This document shows, one piece after another, positions 8,972-18,299 of a stretch of 64,000 bases of DNA. The translations under genes and the position numbers were made by a program. Where the stretch lies: contig JBAYUQ010000016.1 of assembly GCA_041675005.1 (NCBI GenBank), forward strand, positions 6,224 to 70,223, given 5' to 3'. Every line of letters starts with the position of its first letter. The first letter of the stretch is position 1. The stretch is from PGYR01 sp041675005. Lineage in GTDB: Bacteria > Bacteroidota > Ignavibacteria > Kapaibacteriales > UBA2268. Under the pieces are notes generated by a model. It searched no databases, was not told where the DNA came from, and saw only the letters and a program-made list of their open reading frames with translations.

Positions 8972-10792
8972 CTACCTACTCAACTGTATCTTTGTGCTGC
9001 CCCATACACCACCATTGCAATACTTAAGAAAGTAAACACCAATAGGGTAACTGCTCATATCTAACTGAGTGCTCCCAACTTTGGGGTCTAAGTAGAATAT
9101 GGTTTTGCCGTTTATATCAACGACAGTTAGTTCATCTAACTTCTTTTTTAATACTAATTGTATATTGCCATCTGTAGGGTTTGGTGATATAGCAATAATA
9201 TCTTCAACAGCCAGATTTGTAATATTTGACTTGGATGAAATAATATCACGGATTGCTTGCATTTTATAATTTCTATCTGGGTTAGTGTAATCATCAGTCA
9301 AGCCCCAACAACCGTAGCGGTTATACGATGATGCTAATGTAAAGTGCAAAGCTAAACCTCCGCCTATTTTCTCCCAACCTTCTTGATAATTGTACTTTAT
9401 TACATTCCCCATTTCTTTCGTTCTGTGGGAGTTGATTAAGTTACTGAGATTGTCTAGACTACCTCCAGCTGGTACATGCGGGCCACCTTCGTAAGAAGTA
9501 CATCCCCCGACTAAACCCCAATCCTTTGCTTTATTAATGTGATTCAATCTATAAGTGGACGATTGTGTTTCTATTATTTGTTTGCCTATGCTAAGTAGCA
9601 TTCCATTATTTATTGTTTCTAGATCATCAGAAGCCGGCGCTTCTGTCTGAAAATATAGTGCCGTACTTGTTGCATAAATATAGTTTTTTGGCTCTCCTAT
9701 CTTATCATTTATATAATTCAACTGTATGTCGCTTCTACCATTATAAGCTTGTTGTCCAGCCAAAATAATTCTTATTCTATTGTTGATAGCATCTTTGCCG
9801 AACACATTAGAAAACCAATTGGAAAGCTCAACAGTTCTTCGGGCATAATTCTGGTCAAAAGTAATACCGTAATTATCCGCCTCGGCTTTGTTATATGGAC
9901 CATGAGTGGCTTGAGTCGGACTCCAAACTTCATTGCTATTTTCTACATAAATATTGATATTTGAGTTCAGGTTCGCCTGTAAGAACTTAGCCAATTCAGC
10001 TACATAAGTTGAATCGCAAGACATGTGAATATTAATCCAAATATCTTTATCGAGTATGTTCGACAATTCGACTATATACTCCCAACACCAAGCGTCTCTC
10101 TTACCGTTGATTACTTGCATATTCTCTTGGGCAGCATCGAGTGGAGTTTTTCTGTTGTCCCACGTCGTTTTAGCAGGATAAACTGGCTCACCGTTCCATA
10201 TATTCTGAACATTATAAAAGCGATAACAAGCAAAATCAGCTGCTTTACAAAGCGCTATATACTCATCAGTGAATGTCTTTTTTGTATCCAATTCGTACCC
10301 CGGTCTCATTACTTTCAGCTTAGAAATGCCCGAGTTATTCATTGCCTTAGGGCTTATTCTTGTATCTTTGAAACTCAAGAACACTAACCCATGGTTGGGT
10401 TCATCATGCCCCCCAACTATTAGATCAAAGTAAGTTGTATTTGTCTCATTGTCGTATCTTAGATTCTCCAAAGTCACGTTTGTACCAGAGGCAGTCACAT
10501 CTGCCAAACCTGAGAAAGATGCCTTATAGGTACCACTATAATCTACCCTATATTGCTCTGGGTCATCTATATTACCAGTCCATTCCGCAGCAGGTCTGCC
10601 GTCCATCAGCACTAGGTCGAAATCACTTGTAGGCCATCCATATTCGCTGTACCCAGTGGCATTACTATACCTAACAGTATGATTTATCATATTAGTAAAT
10701 GCACCATCATCATCTAAGTTAACGCCCATCTCGAATTTGGCGTCAAGTTGATTAAAGCAAATAAGGAACAAAAGCATGTAGATATATTTCAT
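8972..10792 (-). CDS. Secreted glycosidase-like protein with T9SS C-terminal sorting tail
   Basis: A 606-residue exported protein. It has a short signal peptide (MKYIYMLLFLICFNQLDA) and an N-terminal beta-rich region (about 20-150). A region of about 155-500 looks like a TIM-barrel glycoside hydrolase: CYRFYNVQNIW, then DIWINIHMSCD, then YVENSNEVWS near residue 287. The Asn-Glu pair is typical of the acid/base strand of clan GH-A enzymes. The last 75 residues (IAISPNPTDGNIQLVL ... GVYFLKYCNGG) form a Por secretion-system (type IX) sorting domain, so the protein is probably released or anchored at the cell surface. The second catalytic Glu cannot be placed with certainty, and the substrate is unknown. 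It stands alone, with more than 160 bp of non-coding DNA on each side. Confidence 0.7.
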   Translation of the reverse strand: MKYIYMLLFLICFNQLDAKFEMGVNLDDDGAFTNMINHTVRYSNATGYSEYGWPTSDFDLVLMDGRPAAEWTGNIDDPEQYRVDYSGTYKASFSGLADVTASGTNVTLENLRYDNETNTTYFDLIVGGHDEPNHGLVFLSFKDTRISPKAMNNSGISKLKVMRPGYELDTKKTFTDEYIALCKAADFACYRFYNVQNIWNGEPVYPAKTTWDNRKTPLDAAQENMQVINGKRDAWCWEYIVELSNILDKDIWINIHMSCDSTYVAELAKFLQANLNSNINIYVENSNEVWSPTQATHGPYNKAEADNYGITFDQNYARRTVELSNWFSNVFGKDAINNRIRIILAGQQAYNGRSDIQLNYINDKIGEPKNYIYATSTALYFQTEAPASDDLETINNGMLLSIGKQIIETQSSTYRLNHINKAKDWGLVGGCTSYEGGPHVPAGGSLDNLSNLINSHRTKEMGNVIKYNYQEGWEKIGGGLALHFTLASSYNRYGCWGLTDDYTNPDRNYKMQAIRDIISSKSNITNLAVEDIIAISPNPTDGNIQLVLKKKLDELTVVDINGKTIFYLDPKVGSTQLDMSSYPIGVYFLKYCNGGVWGSTKIQLSR

Positions 10793-10958
10793 AATAATTC
10801 TGTATTTTAATAGTTGTTAATATTACAATATAAACAACAAAGTAATTAGATAATAATTACAGATAAATAAGTTGGTGAAGCATATGGTTGAATAAGTATA
10901 CATATTTATAAAATTTGAGTATATTTGGATTAATCCTATTAATAACTGGTTTAAAATA

Positions 10959-11561
10959 ATGAGAATGTGGGCAACAGTATTTCTTGTAATCTTAATTTCT
11001 TGTGGTCAAGTAGATAAGAAAGCGACTTATGCAAATAACAATGAAACTGAAATTAAAAACAGCTACCCAGAAAAGTTTAATAAAGAGCTATTAGAGTCTG
11101 AGTTGAAAATACTTGAAGATTTCCGACTACGACGTGCGATATTTGACAGCTATCTCAAATCTAAAAACAAAGAAGAGAATATTTTTACATGTCCGTCTTG
11201 CGGATATCCAACTCTGTCTGAAAGGCGAGGTTATGATATTTGTGATATTTGCAAATGGGAAGATGATGGTCAAGATGATAAAGATGCTGATGAAATATGG
11301 GGTGGTCCAAACGGGAGATTATCATTAACACAAAGTAGATTACTTATTGGGCAAGAGCTACAACAATTCGCAGATAGCCTAAAAGGTACAATTATTACAG
11401 ACCCTGACAAGTTTACATTAATACTTGAGGAACACAATAAAAGAATGGAAATAGTAGATGATAAAATAAAAGGTGACACTGATATTAATGATCCTCTTTG
11501 GGATGAATGGAGTCGTATAAGAGATATAATTAAGATAGAACTTATTGAAATAAACAAATAG
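10959..11561 (+). CDS. Putative lipoprotein with CPCC-type Cys-rich domain
   Basis: A 200-residue protein. The N-terminus MRMWATVFLVILISCGQ reads as a lipoprotein signal with Cys16 as lipidation site. The middle (about 68-110) matches the small CPCC family: FTCPSCGYPTL, then YDICDICKWEDDGQDD, then GGPNGRLSLTQSR. The two CxxC pairs probably bind Zn(II). Most members I know of this family are short, apparently cytoplasmic proteins, so a lipoprotein signal in front of it is odd. The gene is preceded by an AT-rich leader and not followed by another gene on this strand. The function is unknown; CPCC proteins are often found near contact-dependent or immunity-type genes, but no toxin is visible here. 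Confidence 0.65.
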   Translation: MRMWATVFLVILISCGQVDKKATYANNNETEIKNSYPEKFNKELLESELKILEDFRLRRAIFDSYLKSKNKEENIFTCPSCGYPTLSERRGYDICDICKWEDDGQDDKDADEIWGGPNGRLSLTQSRLLIGQELQQFADSLKGTIITDPDKFTLILEEHNKRMEIVDDKIKGDTDINDPLWDEWSRIRDIIKIELIEINK

Positions 11562-12086
11562 AAATATTATCTAATGAACCCTAATAACCCAAATGCACTA
11601 AAAACTATTCTTTTAGGAATATTAATATTATTGAGTTTCTTGGATTCTTCGGACTCTGCGTGTCCTCTCAAATGACATGGCTTACCGCACTTTGTGTTCT
11701 CTGTGTAGAAATCAAAAAAGCAAATCATTGTGGCTTTACTTCGACAAGACTCAGCACAAGTGTGTTAAAAAAAGTAACCCTGAGACAGCTACGCCCTTTC
11801 AGTCCTTGCTGTGGCATATTCATTCAAAAAAAAACAGCCCTCTTGTAAACTAAGAGGGCTGAGAAATTTAAAAATAACTTTAGTGCGAGTGACCGACTGA
11901 ACCCCTGCACCACCATTACCAGCTTCTTCTGTGGCTATGTAGAGCTGGGTTTGTCCGAAATCTAGACTCTTTTTACTTTGCTTACTAGCTTTGGTTATAG
12001 AATGCTCCTTTATCTTCAACTGAGGATAATGTTCTTTTGCCAGATTAACAGCTATTGCAGTTGTTGCTAATTTAGTAATTAACTGA
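11562..12086. other. Gene-poor stretch with dispersed repeat
   Basis: This 525-bp gap holds a copy of the dispersed intergenic repeat (about 11635-11815). Its words CTTCGGACTCTGCGTG, CTTTACTTCGAC (11734-11745) and CAGCACAAG recur at 5439-5454, 37623-37650 and 60030-60090. The terminator of the efflux operon (11826-11861) and a frame open from 12103 to 11789 on the minus strand without a proper start (listed separately) fill the rest. Confidence 0.6.
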
Positions 12087-12103
12087 TTATTCTTCCAAAT
12101 TTC
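11789..12103 (-). pseudogene. Open frame without start codon downstream of the efflux adaptor; possible gene remnant
   Basis: A minus-strand frame stays open from 12103 to 11789 but has no ATG; the only usual alternative start is a TTG at 12019 with no visible ribosome site. The translation around 12088-11930 (for example ITKLATTAIAVNLAKEHYPQ, then SLDFGQTQLYIATEEAGNGG) looks more protein-like than a random frame. The last third runs through the transcription terminator, so a functional 3' end is unlikely. It may be a decayed gene, or chance. The adaptor gene itself is complete (NAYSILSALRNLEE is a normal ending), so this is not its frameshifted tail. I do not recognise it. Confidence 0.25.
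11826..11861 (-). terminator. Intrinsic terminator of the metal efflux operon
   Basis: A perfect 10-bp stem CAGCCCTCTT/AAGAGGGCTG (11835-11844 and 11852-11861) with a 7-base loop is followed on the minus strand by nine T. It lies about 225 bp beyond the adaptor stop, with the unexplained open frame in between. Confidence 0.85.
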
Positions 12104-13277
12104 TTAGTGCTGACAATATGGAATATGCATTTTTCGTTACAATTTTTGCATTATTGATATCCATACTATCTGATAGAGTAATTGCAGTATATCCTTCTTG
12201 CTCAACACCTTTTTTGATCTGTTCTAATTGAAAGTTAACAGAGCCATTCTTTTCACTCAATTCCAAAATAATGAAATCCTTGCCTTCCAACTGCACTATA
12301 GCATCCCTTGGAACAGCCATTTGTTGTTGTGTTCCAGTTTCTACCCAAGCTTTGACATACATCCCTGGGAGCAATCCTTTTTGATCACTCGTTATATGGC
12401 AATGTACGGGAATACTACGATTTTCTCCGGCCGATTTACCAATAAGAAATATTTTTGCTACGCGATTAAAATTGTTTTCATTTGCGAGCGAAAACTTAAC
12501 CGATTGACCTTCTTCCAACAGACCTAAATCTTTTTCGAAAACGTTTAAAGCTAGATGGATATCATCGAGGTTTATTAGTTCAAAGATTATATCGTGTGGA
12601 GTTACATAATCGCCAATATTCTTATTGCTTAACTTAACAAACCCTGATATAGGTGCAAAAAGATTAGCAGTTCTGGTTATGTTGCCTTTTTGAACAGATG
12701 TTTTATTTATTCCCGCCAATTCTAATTGTTGCTCATATCCTTTGATACGAGCTTTCATAACATTCAATTCTGAAGTAATCTGTTGAAATGTTTTTGCAGA
12801 ATTTATATCCTCATCTCGCAATTTTTGCTGACGTTGATACTCTTCTTCGAGAAATTGAAGTTTGCTCAAACTTTCCAAATAATTCTGTTGTATATTTATA
12901 AATTCGGGATTCTCAATAGTGGCTATAACTTGCCCTTTCTTTACCGCTTCACCAGGTATTAATGCTGCTGATTTTATGTAACCACCTAAAGGCGCTGAAA
13001 CAGAAGCCATACTTTTAGGTTCTACATCTATTAGTCCATTAATTTTGATGATATTACTCAAATTTCTCATTTCTACTTGACCAGTTTCTATGCTAGCTAG
13101 ATTGTATTGGGCTTTTGTCAAGCTTATCTTATATACTCTATTTGATGCCGTTGCTCCTTGATTAACATTTGTTTCAGCAGGAGTTCCATTTTCTTTATTG
13201 TCTTTGTTTCCGCAAGCCGTAATTAGTATTATCGACAATAACAATGCAGAAATTTTTGTGATAGATTTTATATTCAT
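12087..13277 (-). CDS. czcB: RND efflux periplasmic adaptor (CzcB/CusB type), lipoprotein
   Basis: A 396-residue membrane-fusion protein that links the inner-membrane pump to the outer-membrane channel. The signal ends in the lipobox ITAC (Cys22). Next come a barrel-sandwich half-motif (APLGGYIKSAALIPGEAVKKGQ), a long alpha-helical hairpin (about 130-185), and the second lipoyl half (ANLFAPISGFVKLSNKNIGD). The beta-barrel and membrane-proximal domains end in TKNAYSILSALRNLEE, a normal family ending. It lies 31-32 bp downstream of the pump gene and in the same operon. Heavy-metal adaptors of this type serve Cu, Zn, Co or Cd efflux. There is no His-rich N-terminal metal-binding segment, so the ion cannot be named. 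The family call is secure. Confidence 0.9.
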   Translation of the reverse strand: MNIKSITKISALLLSIILITACGNKDNKENGTPAETNVNQGATASNRVYKISLTKAQYNLASIETGQVEMRNLSNIIKINGLIDVEPKSMASVSAPLGGYIKSAALIPGEAVKKGQVIATIENPEFINIQQNYLESLSKLQFLEEEYQRQQKLRDEDINSAKTFQQITSELNVMKARIKGYEQQLELAGINKTSVQKGNITRTANLFAPISGFVKLSNKNIGDYVTPHDIIFELINLDDIHLALNVFEKDLGLLEEGQSVKFSLANENNFNRVAKIFLIGKSAGENRSIPVHCHITSDQKGLLPGMYVKAWVETGTQQQMAVPRDAIVQLEGKDFIILELSEKNGSVNFQLEQIKKGVEQEGYTAITLSDSMDINNAKIVTKNAYSILSALRNLEE

Positions 13278-13308
13278 TTTTATTTTTCCTTTTAATTTAG
13301 AATCGATA

Positions 13309-16300
13309 TTATTTTAAACCCATTAGGGTTTCTACTATTATTATAGATTTGTTATATTGATAAAGCGTATTCAAATAATCTTTTTGAATTGTATTTGCTA
13401 AAGAGATATTTTGCAAATACTGAGTATATGACACATCACCACTTTTAAAGCTTTTTTCAGAATTGTCAATAATCAAATCTGCTTGTGGTAGAGCTTCATT
13501 TTGATAATACTGAAGTGTACTTTGAAGCTTGTGATACTCCTCAACCAAATTTTGCAACTCACCATAAAAGTTTATTTTAGTCAACTCCAGCTGTGATTTT
13601 GCTATGGATTCATTTAGCTCGGCCTCATTTATCTTAGAACTATACCCACCTGGGAATAAGGTCACCGCAATGCCAACTTGAAAATATGAAAACCTGTCAC
13701 TATTTGTATAGACTTTACCAAGCGGATTTTGACTCCCAGCAAATGTTGGACTGTTGTAACCAAACATAATATCGGGTAACAATTTATTTATCTCAACTGT
13801 GGTCATTTGTTCGTTAATCCTAAGTTGCTGCTGCAAATATGCAATTAATGGACTTTGAGATACAGAGTCGCTTTGAAAACTCATATCCAATGTGTTAGGT
13901 ATCAAATTATTTTCTGCAACCGTAATGTTATCTGTCGTATTAAGAAGGGTTTGCAGTTGCTTACTTGCAATTTGAATATCTGACTGATTTCGCATTAATT
14001 CATTTCTTATTTGCATTGATTGTGTAGCAGATGTTACACTTTCTAGCTTTGTCGATTCCCCAGTTTTATACCTCATTTCGCTGAATCGACTTAGATTGTT
14101 ATAGAGAGTGTCACTTTTTAAAAGTAATTGCTCTTTTTCCAATGCAAACTGTAAATTCAAATATGCGGTTTTGATATCGCCCTTTAATTTATTTTCTTCT
14201 ATTGCCTTCAATCGTTCACTACTTTTTACCCTTTCTTCAGCGAGTTTATATTGACTTATGTAAAGCATAGGGAAATTAATACGCTGGAATATACTGATCA
14301 TATTATCAGTAACACCAGGATTATTAATATCACCAGTAGTATATGACAACTCAGTTTTTGGTATTGTGAACGCACCCAACTTACCAGTTTCTTCTACCTC
14401 GATTTGATAATTGGCTATTTTGATGCGCTTATTGTTTGTCAAAGCCTCATCTATAGCTTGTTGCAAGGTTACTGCTCTTACTTTTGGCTGATTGTCTTGT
14501 GCCTGTATTTTTGTTATTGGACTCAATAGTGCAAAAAGAATAATACAGCTTGTAATTACGTTATTTTTTTTAAATCTTAGTTTCATCTTCCCTTCAGTAA
14601 AATAAATATATAACACGGGCAATACAATAAGTGTCAATGCGGTTGCCGTAATCAAACCGCCAATAACCACAGTAGCCAATGGACGCTGTACTTCTGCACC
14701 TGATGAATTTGATAATGCCATAGGTAGAAAACCTAAAGCAGCTACGGTAGCGGTCATTAATACAGGTCTCAATCTTACACGTGTTCCTTTTACGACACGT
14801 GCATAAATATCGGTTACTCCCTCTTTATCCAACCTATTGAATTCTGCCACCAATACGATTCCATTTAAAACCGCCACACCAAATAAGGCAATAAATCCAA
14901 TTCCTGCTGAAATACTAAAGGGTATGCCTCTTATGATTAGTGCAAAAACACCACCAATGGCAGATAAAGGGATTGCCGTAAAAATGAGCAAACTTTGTTT
15001 AATTGAACCAAAAGTGAAATAAAGAAGTACTAAAATAAGCAGCAAAGCTACAGGCAAAGCAATCATAAACCGCTGATTAGCTTCTTGTAGGTTTTGAAAT
15101 TGACCGCCATAAGTTACATAATAACCTGCTGGCATATCAACTTTTGAATTCATAATTTGCTTGATGTCCTCAATAATACTTAGAACATCCCTGTCACGCA
15201 CGTTGAAGCCAACTATAATTCGACGCTTTGCATTGTCACGCTGAATTTGTACAGGTCCCGGTTCAAATGAAATGTTTGCCACCTGACTTAACGGAATTTG
15301 ATTTCCTTGTGGTGTGCTAACATATAGATTCTGAACATCGGTAATATCCGTTCGGAAATCTTTGTCCAATCTCACAACAAGGTCAAAGCGACGTTCTCCT
15401 TCATAAACAAGTCCTGCAGAAGTACCAGCAAAGGCAGTTTCGATCGTCTTATTTATGTCCGCGACATTCATACCATATTGAGAAATCTTATCACGGTTCA
15501 TTTTAATATTAATCTGTGGTAGTCCGGTCACTTCTTCAATAAACAAATCTTCAACTCCTTCTACCGATTTTATTTTGCTACCCACATTACCAGCCAAATC
15601 TGAAAGAATATTGAGGTCTTCACCATAAATTTTTATTACAACATCCTGTTTTGCACCGGTTAAAAGTTCGTTAAAACGCATTTGTATGGGTTGTTGAAAA
15701 CCAAAAGTAGCATTAGGGATGACAGACAGCGATTTCTGCATCACAGCTGCCAGTTCTTCTCTTCCGCCAGCTTTTGTCCATTCCGATTTTGGGCTTAAGA
15801 TAATCATCATATCTCCAGCTTCAATTGGCATCGGGTCTGTTGGAATTTCTCCTGAACCAATCTTGTTCACAATTTGTAATACTTCATCTGGATATTCATT
15901 TAATAATATGGTCTGTGCTTTTTGAGAAACATCAATAATCTGATCGATAGAACTTCCTACAGGAACTCGTGTTTCAACCGCAAAATTTCCTTCGTCCAAT
16001 TGGGGAATAAACTCCCCACCCATATTTGCAAAAACTATAAGCGTTAAGACTAATAATCCTACTGCCAATCCAAATACTAATAGTTTTGCATGTAGGGCAG
16101 CTTCTAAAATAGGTTGGTAGATACGCTGAAAGAAATCCATCATTTTATCTGAAAAATTGCGTTTATGTTCCGTCTTGCGACCCAGTGCAAGGGCAGACAT
16201 CATTGGAACGTAGGTCAGTGATAAAATTAATGCTCCAAGAATAGCGAACATTACAGTTTGAGCCATTGGATGGAACATTTTTCCTGCAACGCCGGTCAAA

Positions 16301-17703
16301 GCTAAAATAGGCACGTAAACGATTAATATTATGATTTGTCCAAAGGCAGCGGAATTCATCATTTTTCCTGCAGAGTGCTTTACCTCAGTATCCATTTGTG
16401 CAGACGATAGTTTTGCAACGTCAGCATATTTCTTTTTACTGGTATGAATCCCAAACATTACAGACTCAACTACGATCACCGCCCCATCTACAATTAATCC
16501 GAAATCAATCGCCCCAAGACTCATCAAATTTCCTGAAACACCGAATAGATTCATCATAGCTATAGCAAATAGCATAGAAAGTGGAATGACCGAAGCGACT
16601 ATCAATCCACCTCTTAAATTTCCAAGAAAAAGGATTAGCACAAAAATTACTATTAACGCACCTTCTGTAAGGTTAGTTGTTACAGTCCCGATTGCGCGGT
16701 CCACCAAACCTTTCCTATCCAGAAAAGGCTCAATGGTTACGCCTTCAGGCAAAGTTTCTTTAATCTGCTCAATTTTAGCTTTTACATCATTGATAACGGC
16801 AGAAGAATTTGCTCCCTTTAGCATCATTACAATTCCTGTAACAACTTCGCCTTCTCCATTTCGCGTAGCCGCGCCATAGCGCACACCGTGACCAAACTGT
16901 ACTTTGGCAACATCCCTAATAAGAACAGGTATCCCGTTATTTAATTTAACAGCTATTTTCTCCAGCTCTTGTAGATTGTTAACCAGACCTTCGCTCCGTA
17001 TAAAATAGGCATTAGGACCTTTATCAATATAAGCACCACCCGTGTTTTGATTGTTTTTTTCCAGTGCTGTAAAAATATCTTCAATAGTAACATTCATACT
17101 TTGAAGTTTATCTGGGTCTATGGCAATTTCATATTGTTTCACTAAACCGCCAAAACCACTCACTTCCGCTACGCCAGGTGTTCCCAATAGTTGTCTTTTA
17201 ATTATCCAGTCTTGTATGGTTCTTAATTCGGTAGCATCATATTTATCTTCATATCCTTTTTCGGTATGAATTACATATTGATAAATCTCACCCAACCCTG
17301 TAGTTACGGGTCCCATCTCTGGTTTTCCTATCCCCTCAGGAATATCTTTGGCAGCAAGCGTTAATCGTTCTTGAATTTGTTGCCTTGCCCAATATAAATC
17401 TACGTTTTCTTCAAAAACAATAGTTACAATGGAGAGTCCGAAACGAGAAAAGGAACGCATATCCTTAATCCCAGGAATGCTCACCATTGTTTGTTCTACT
17501 GGAAACGTAACTAATTGTTCTACTTCTTGTGCTGCTAAAGTAGGTGATATGGTCATCACCATAACTTGATTGTCTGTAATGTCTGGCACAGCATCTATGG
17601 GAAGCTGAGATAGCGAATAAACGCCCCATCCAATTAAAGCCAGTGTCATTAATCCTATAACAAGTTTATTGTTAATTGAAAATTGAATTATTTTGTCTAA
17701 CAT
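13309..17703 (-). CDS. czcA: CzcA/CusA heavy-metal RND pump fused to a TolC-like outer-membrane factor
   Basis: A proton-driven heavy-metal efflux pump with its outer-membrane channel on one polypeptide, 1464 residues. I start at the ATG at 17703 (MLDKIIQFSINN), which has AAGGA six bases upstream; an in-frame ATG 33 bases earlier has no ribosome site. Residues 1 to about 1040 form the 12-helix RND pump. The membrane motif DFGLIVDGAVIVVE (about 398-411) has the Asp/Asp/Glu pattern of the Zn/Co/Cd-type HME pumps. From about residue 1040 a TolC/CzcC-like domain begins (VTLQQAIDEALTNNKRI ... LPDIMFGYNSP). It is preceded by an internal signal-peptide-like stretch (Met1040, KLRFKKNNVITSCIILFALL, ending KIQAQ). 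Fusions of this kind occur in Bacteroidota. The two parts must end up in different membranes, so cleavage or internal initiation is likely. Confidence 0.9.
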   Translation of the reverse strand: MLDKIIQFSINNKLVIGLMTLALIGWGVYSLSQLPIDAVPDITDNQVMVMTISPTLAAQEVEQLVTFPVEQTMVSIPGIKDMRSFSRFGLSIVTIVFEENVDLYWARQQIQERLTLAAKDIPEGIGKPEMGPVTTGLGEIYQYVIHTEKGYEDKYDATELRTIQDWIIKRQLLGTPGVAEVSGFGGLVKQYEIAIDPDKLQSMNVTIEDIFTALEKNNQNTGGAYIDKGPNAYFIRSEGLVNNLQELEKIAVKLNNGIPVLIRDVAKVQFGHGVRYGAATRNGEGEVVTGIVMMLKGANSSAVINDVKAKIEQIKETLPEGVTIEPFLDRKGLVDRAIGTVTTNLTEGALIVIFVLILFLGNLRGGLIVASVIPLSMLFAIAMMNLFGVSGNLMSLGAIDFGLIVDGAVIVVESVMFGIHTSKKKYADVAKLSSAQMDTEVKHSAGKMMNSAAFGQIIILIVYVPILALTGVAGKMFHPMAQTVMFAILGALILSLTYVPMMSALALGRKTEHKRNFSDKMMDFFQRIYQPILEAALHAKLLVFGLAVGLLVLTLIVFANMGGEFIPQLDEGNFAVETRVPVGSSIDQIIDVSQKAQTILLNEYPDEVLQIVNKIGSGEIPTDPMPIEAGDMMIILSPKSEWTKAGGREELAAVMQKSLSVIPNATFGFQQPIQMRFNELLTGAKQDVVIKIYGEDLNILSDLAGNVGSKIKSVEGVEDLFIEEVTGLPQINIKMNRDKISQYGMNVADINKTIETAFAGTSAGLVYEGERRFDLVVRLDKDFRTDITDVQNLYVSTPQGNQIPLSQVANISFEPGPVQIQRDNAKRRIIVGFNVRDRDVLSIIEDIKQIMNSKVDMPAGYYVTYGGQFQNLQEANQRFMIALPVALLLILVLLYFTFGSIKQSLLIFTAIPLSAIGGVFALIIRGIPFSISAGIGFIALFGVAVLNGIVLVAEFNRLDKEGVTDIYARVVKGTRVRLRPVLMTATVAALGFLPMALSNSSGAEVQRPLATVVIGGLITATALTLIVLPVLYIYFTEGKMKLRFKKNNVITSCIILFALLSPITKIQAQDNQPKVRAVTLQQAIDEALTNNKRIKIANYQIEVEETGKLGAFTIPKTELSYTTGDINNPGVTDNMISIFQRINFPMLYISQYKLAEERVKSSERLKAIEENKLKGDIKTAYLNLQFALEKEQLLLKSDTLYNNLSRFSEMRYKTGESTKLESVTSATQSMQIRNELMRNQSDIQIASKQLQTLLNTTDNITVAENNLIPNTLDMSFQSDSVSQSPLIAYLQQQLRINEQMTTVEINKLLPDIMFGYNSPTFAGSQNPLGKVYTNSDRFSYFQVGIAVTLFPGGYSSKINEAELNESIAKSQLELTKINFYGELQNLVEEYHKLQSTLQYYQNEALPQADLIIDNSEKSFKSGDVSYTQYLQNISLANTIQKDYLNTLYQYNKSIIIVETLMGLK

Positions 17704-17900
17704 TTGTTTCCTTTTTTTTTTAATGTTCGAAGCCATTTGCAGGTGTTTTGATTATTATATACTAAGATTGAATACTCAGAATATATACAAATACTACAAA
17801 AGCACAATGCAATTATGGTTCAGGAATATATATTATTTTTATAAGTAAATTGCTACATTATTAGCTATAGAGTCGCAGTGATGCGAAAGTAGGTGTTATA

Positions 17901-18251
17901 CTAAGATTTGGGAGGAGTAACTTTGGGTTGTATATATTGGTCGATTGTAGCGAAAGTATGCTCTTGGCATTCAGTTATTGTATATTCTAGAACAAAATCT
18001 ATATGAGCTACTTCTTCTACTAATTGGGTGCTACAGCAATTGCATATACAAAATGGGGTGCAAGTTTCTTGATCAGGAACAACATCCGAATGTGCATCTG
18101 AGTAATCCACCACGCTGTATTCAGAGTGGTTCTCTAATTCACCGTCATGACTATCTGTGCAAGGGAATGCAACAAATGTCGAGATTAGAATTAGTAATAT
18201 GATAGATACTATTTTCAAGAGATTGTTCTGTTGTTTTGTTAAAAGACTCAA
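17901..18251 (-). CDS. Small exported Cys-rich protein of the metal efflux operon
   Basis: A 116-residue protein with an N-terminal hydrophobic signal (LLKIVSIILLILISTFVAF). A His/Asp-containing stretch follows, then the cluster CTPFCICNCC (about 72-81), and an acidic tail ending in IQPKVTPPKS. Small proteins with an exported CxPFCxCxCC cluster are found upstream of CusA/CzcA-type pumps in Bacteroidota and probably bind metal. No ATG fits; the frame begins with TTG at 18251 (the upstream in-frame stop is close, so the start must lie in this short interval). A perfect palindrome overlaps the start (18243-18258). It is separated from the pump by about 200 bp and may be its first gene. A metal-binding role is inferred from the Cys cluster and position. 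Confidence 0.65.
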   Translation of the reverse strand: MSLLTKQQNNLLKIVSIILLILISTFVAFPCTDSHDGELENHSEYSVVDYSDAHSDVVPDQETCTPFCICNCCSTQLVEEVAHIDFVLEYTITECQEHTFATIDQYIQPKVTPPKS

Positions 18252-18258
18252 GAGTCTT
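18243..18258. promoter_or_regulatory. Perfect palindrome over the start of the Cys-rich protein gene
   Basis: AAGACTCAAGAGTCTT (7-bp arms, 2-base centre) overlaps the presumed TTG start. It could be an operator for a metal-responsive repressor or an RNA hairpin limiting translation. Neither is demonstrated; no regulator gene is adjacent. Confidence 0.3.
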
Positions 18259-18299
18259 CTACTTATTTTAGTACATTATAAAAAAATGTGATGAATGAG

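Noticed and set aside
14837..16879. Plus-strand ORFs inside the pump gene (and similar frames opposite other genes)
   Set aside because: They lie in shadow frames of long conserved genes and have no own ribosome sites or recognisable domains.
17704..17736. Earlier in-frame ATG at 17736 as the pump start
   Set aside because: No ribosome site; the A-rich codons after it look like leader, and AAGGA precedes the ATG at 17703.
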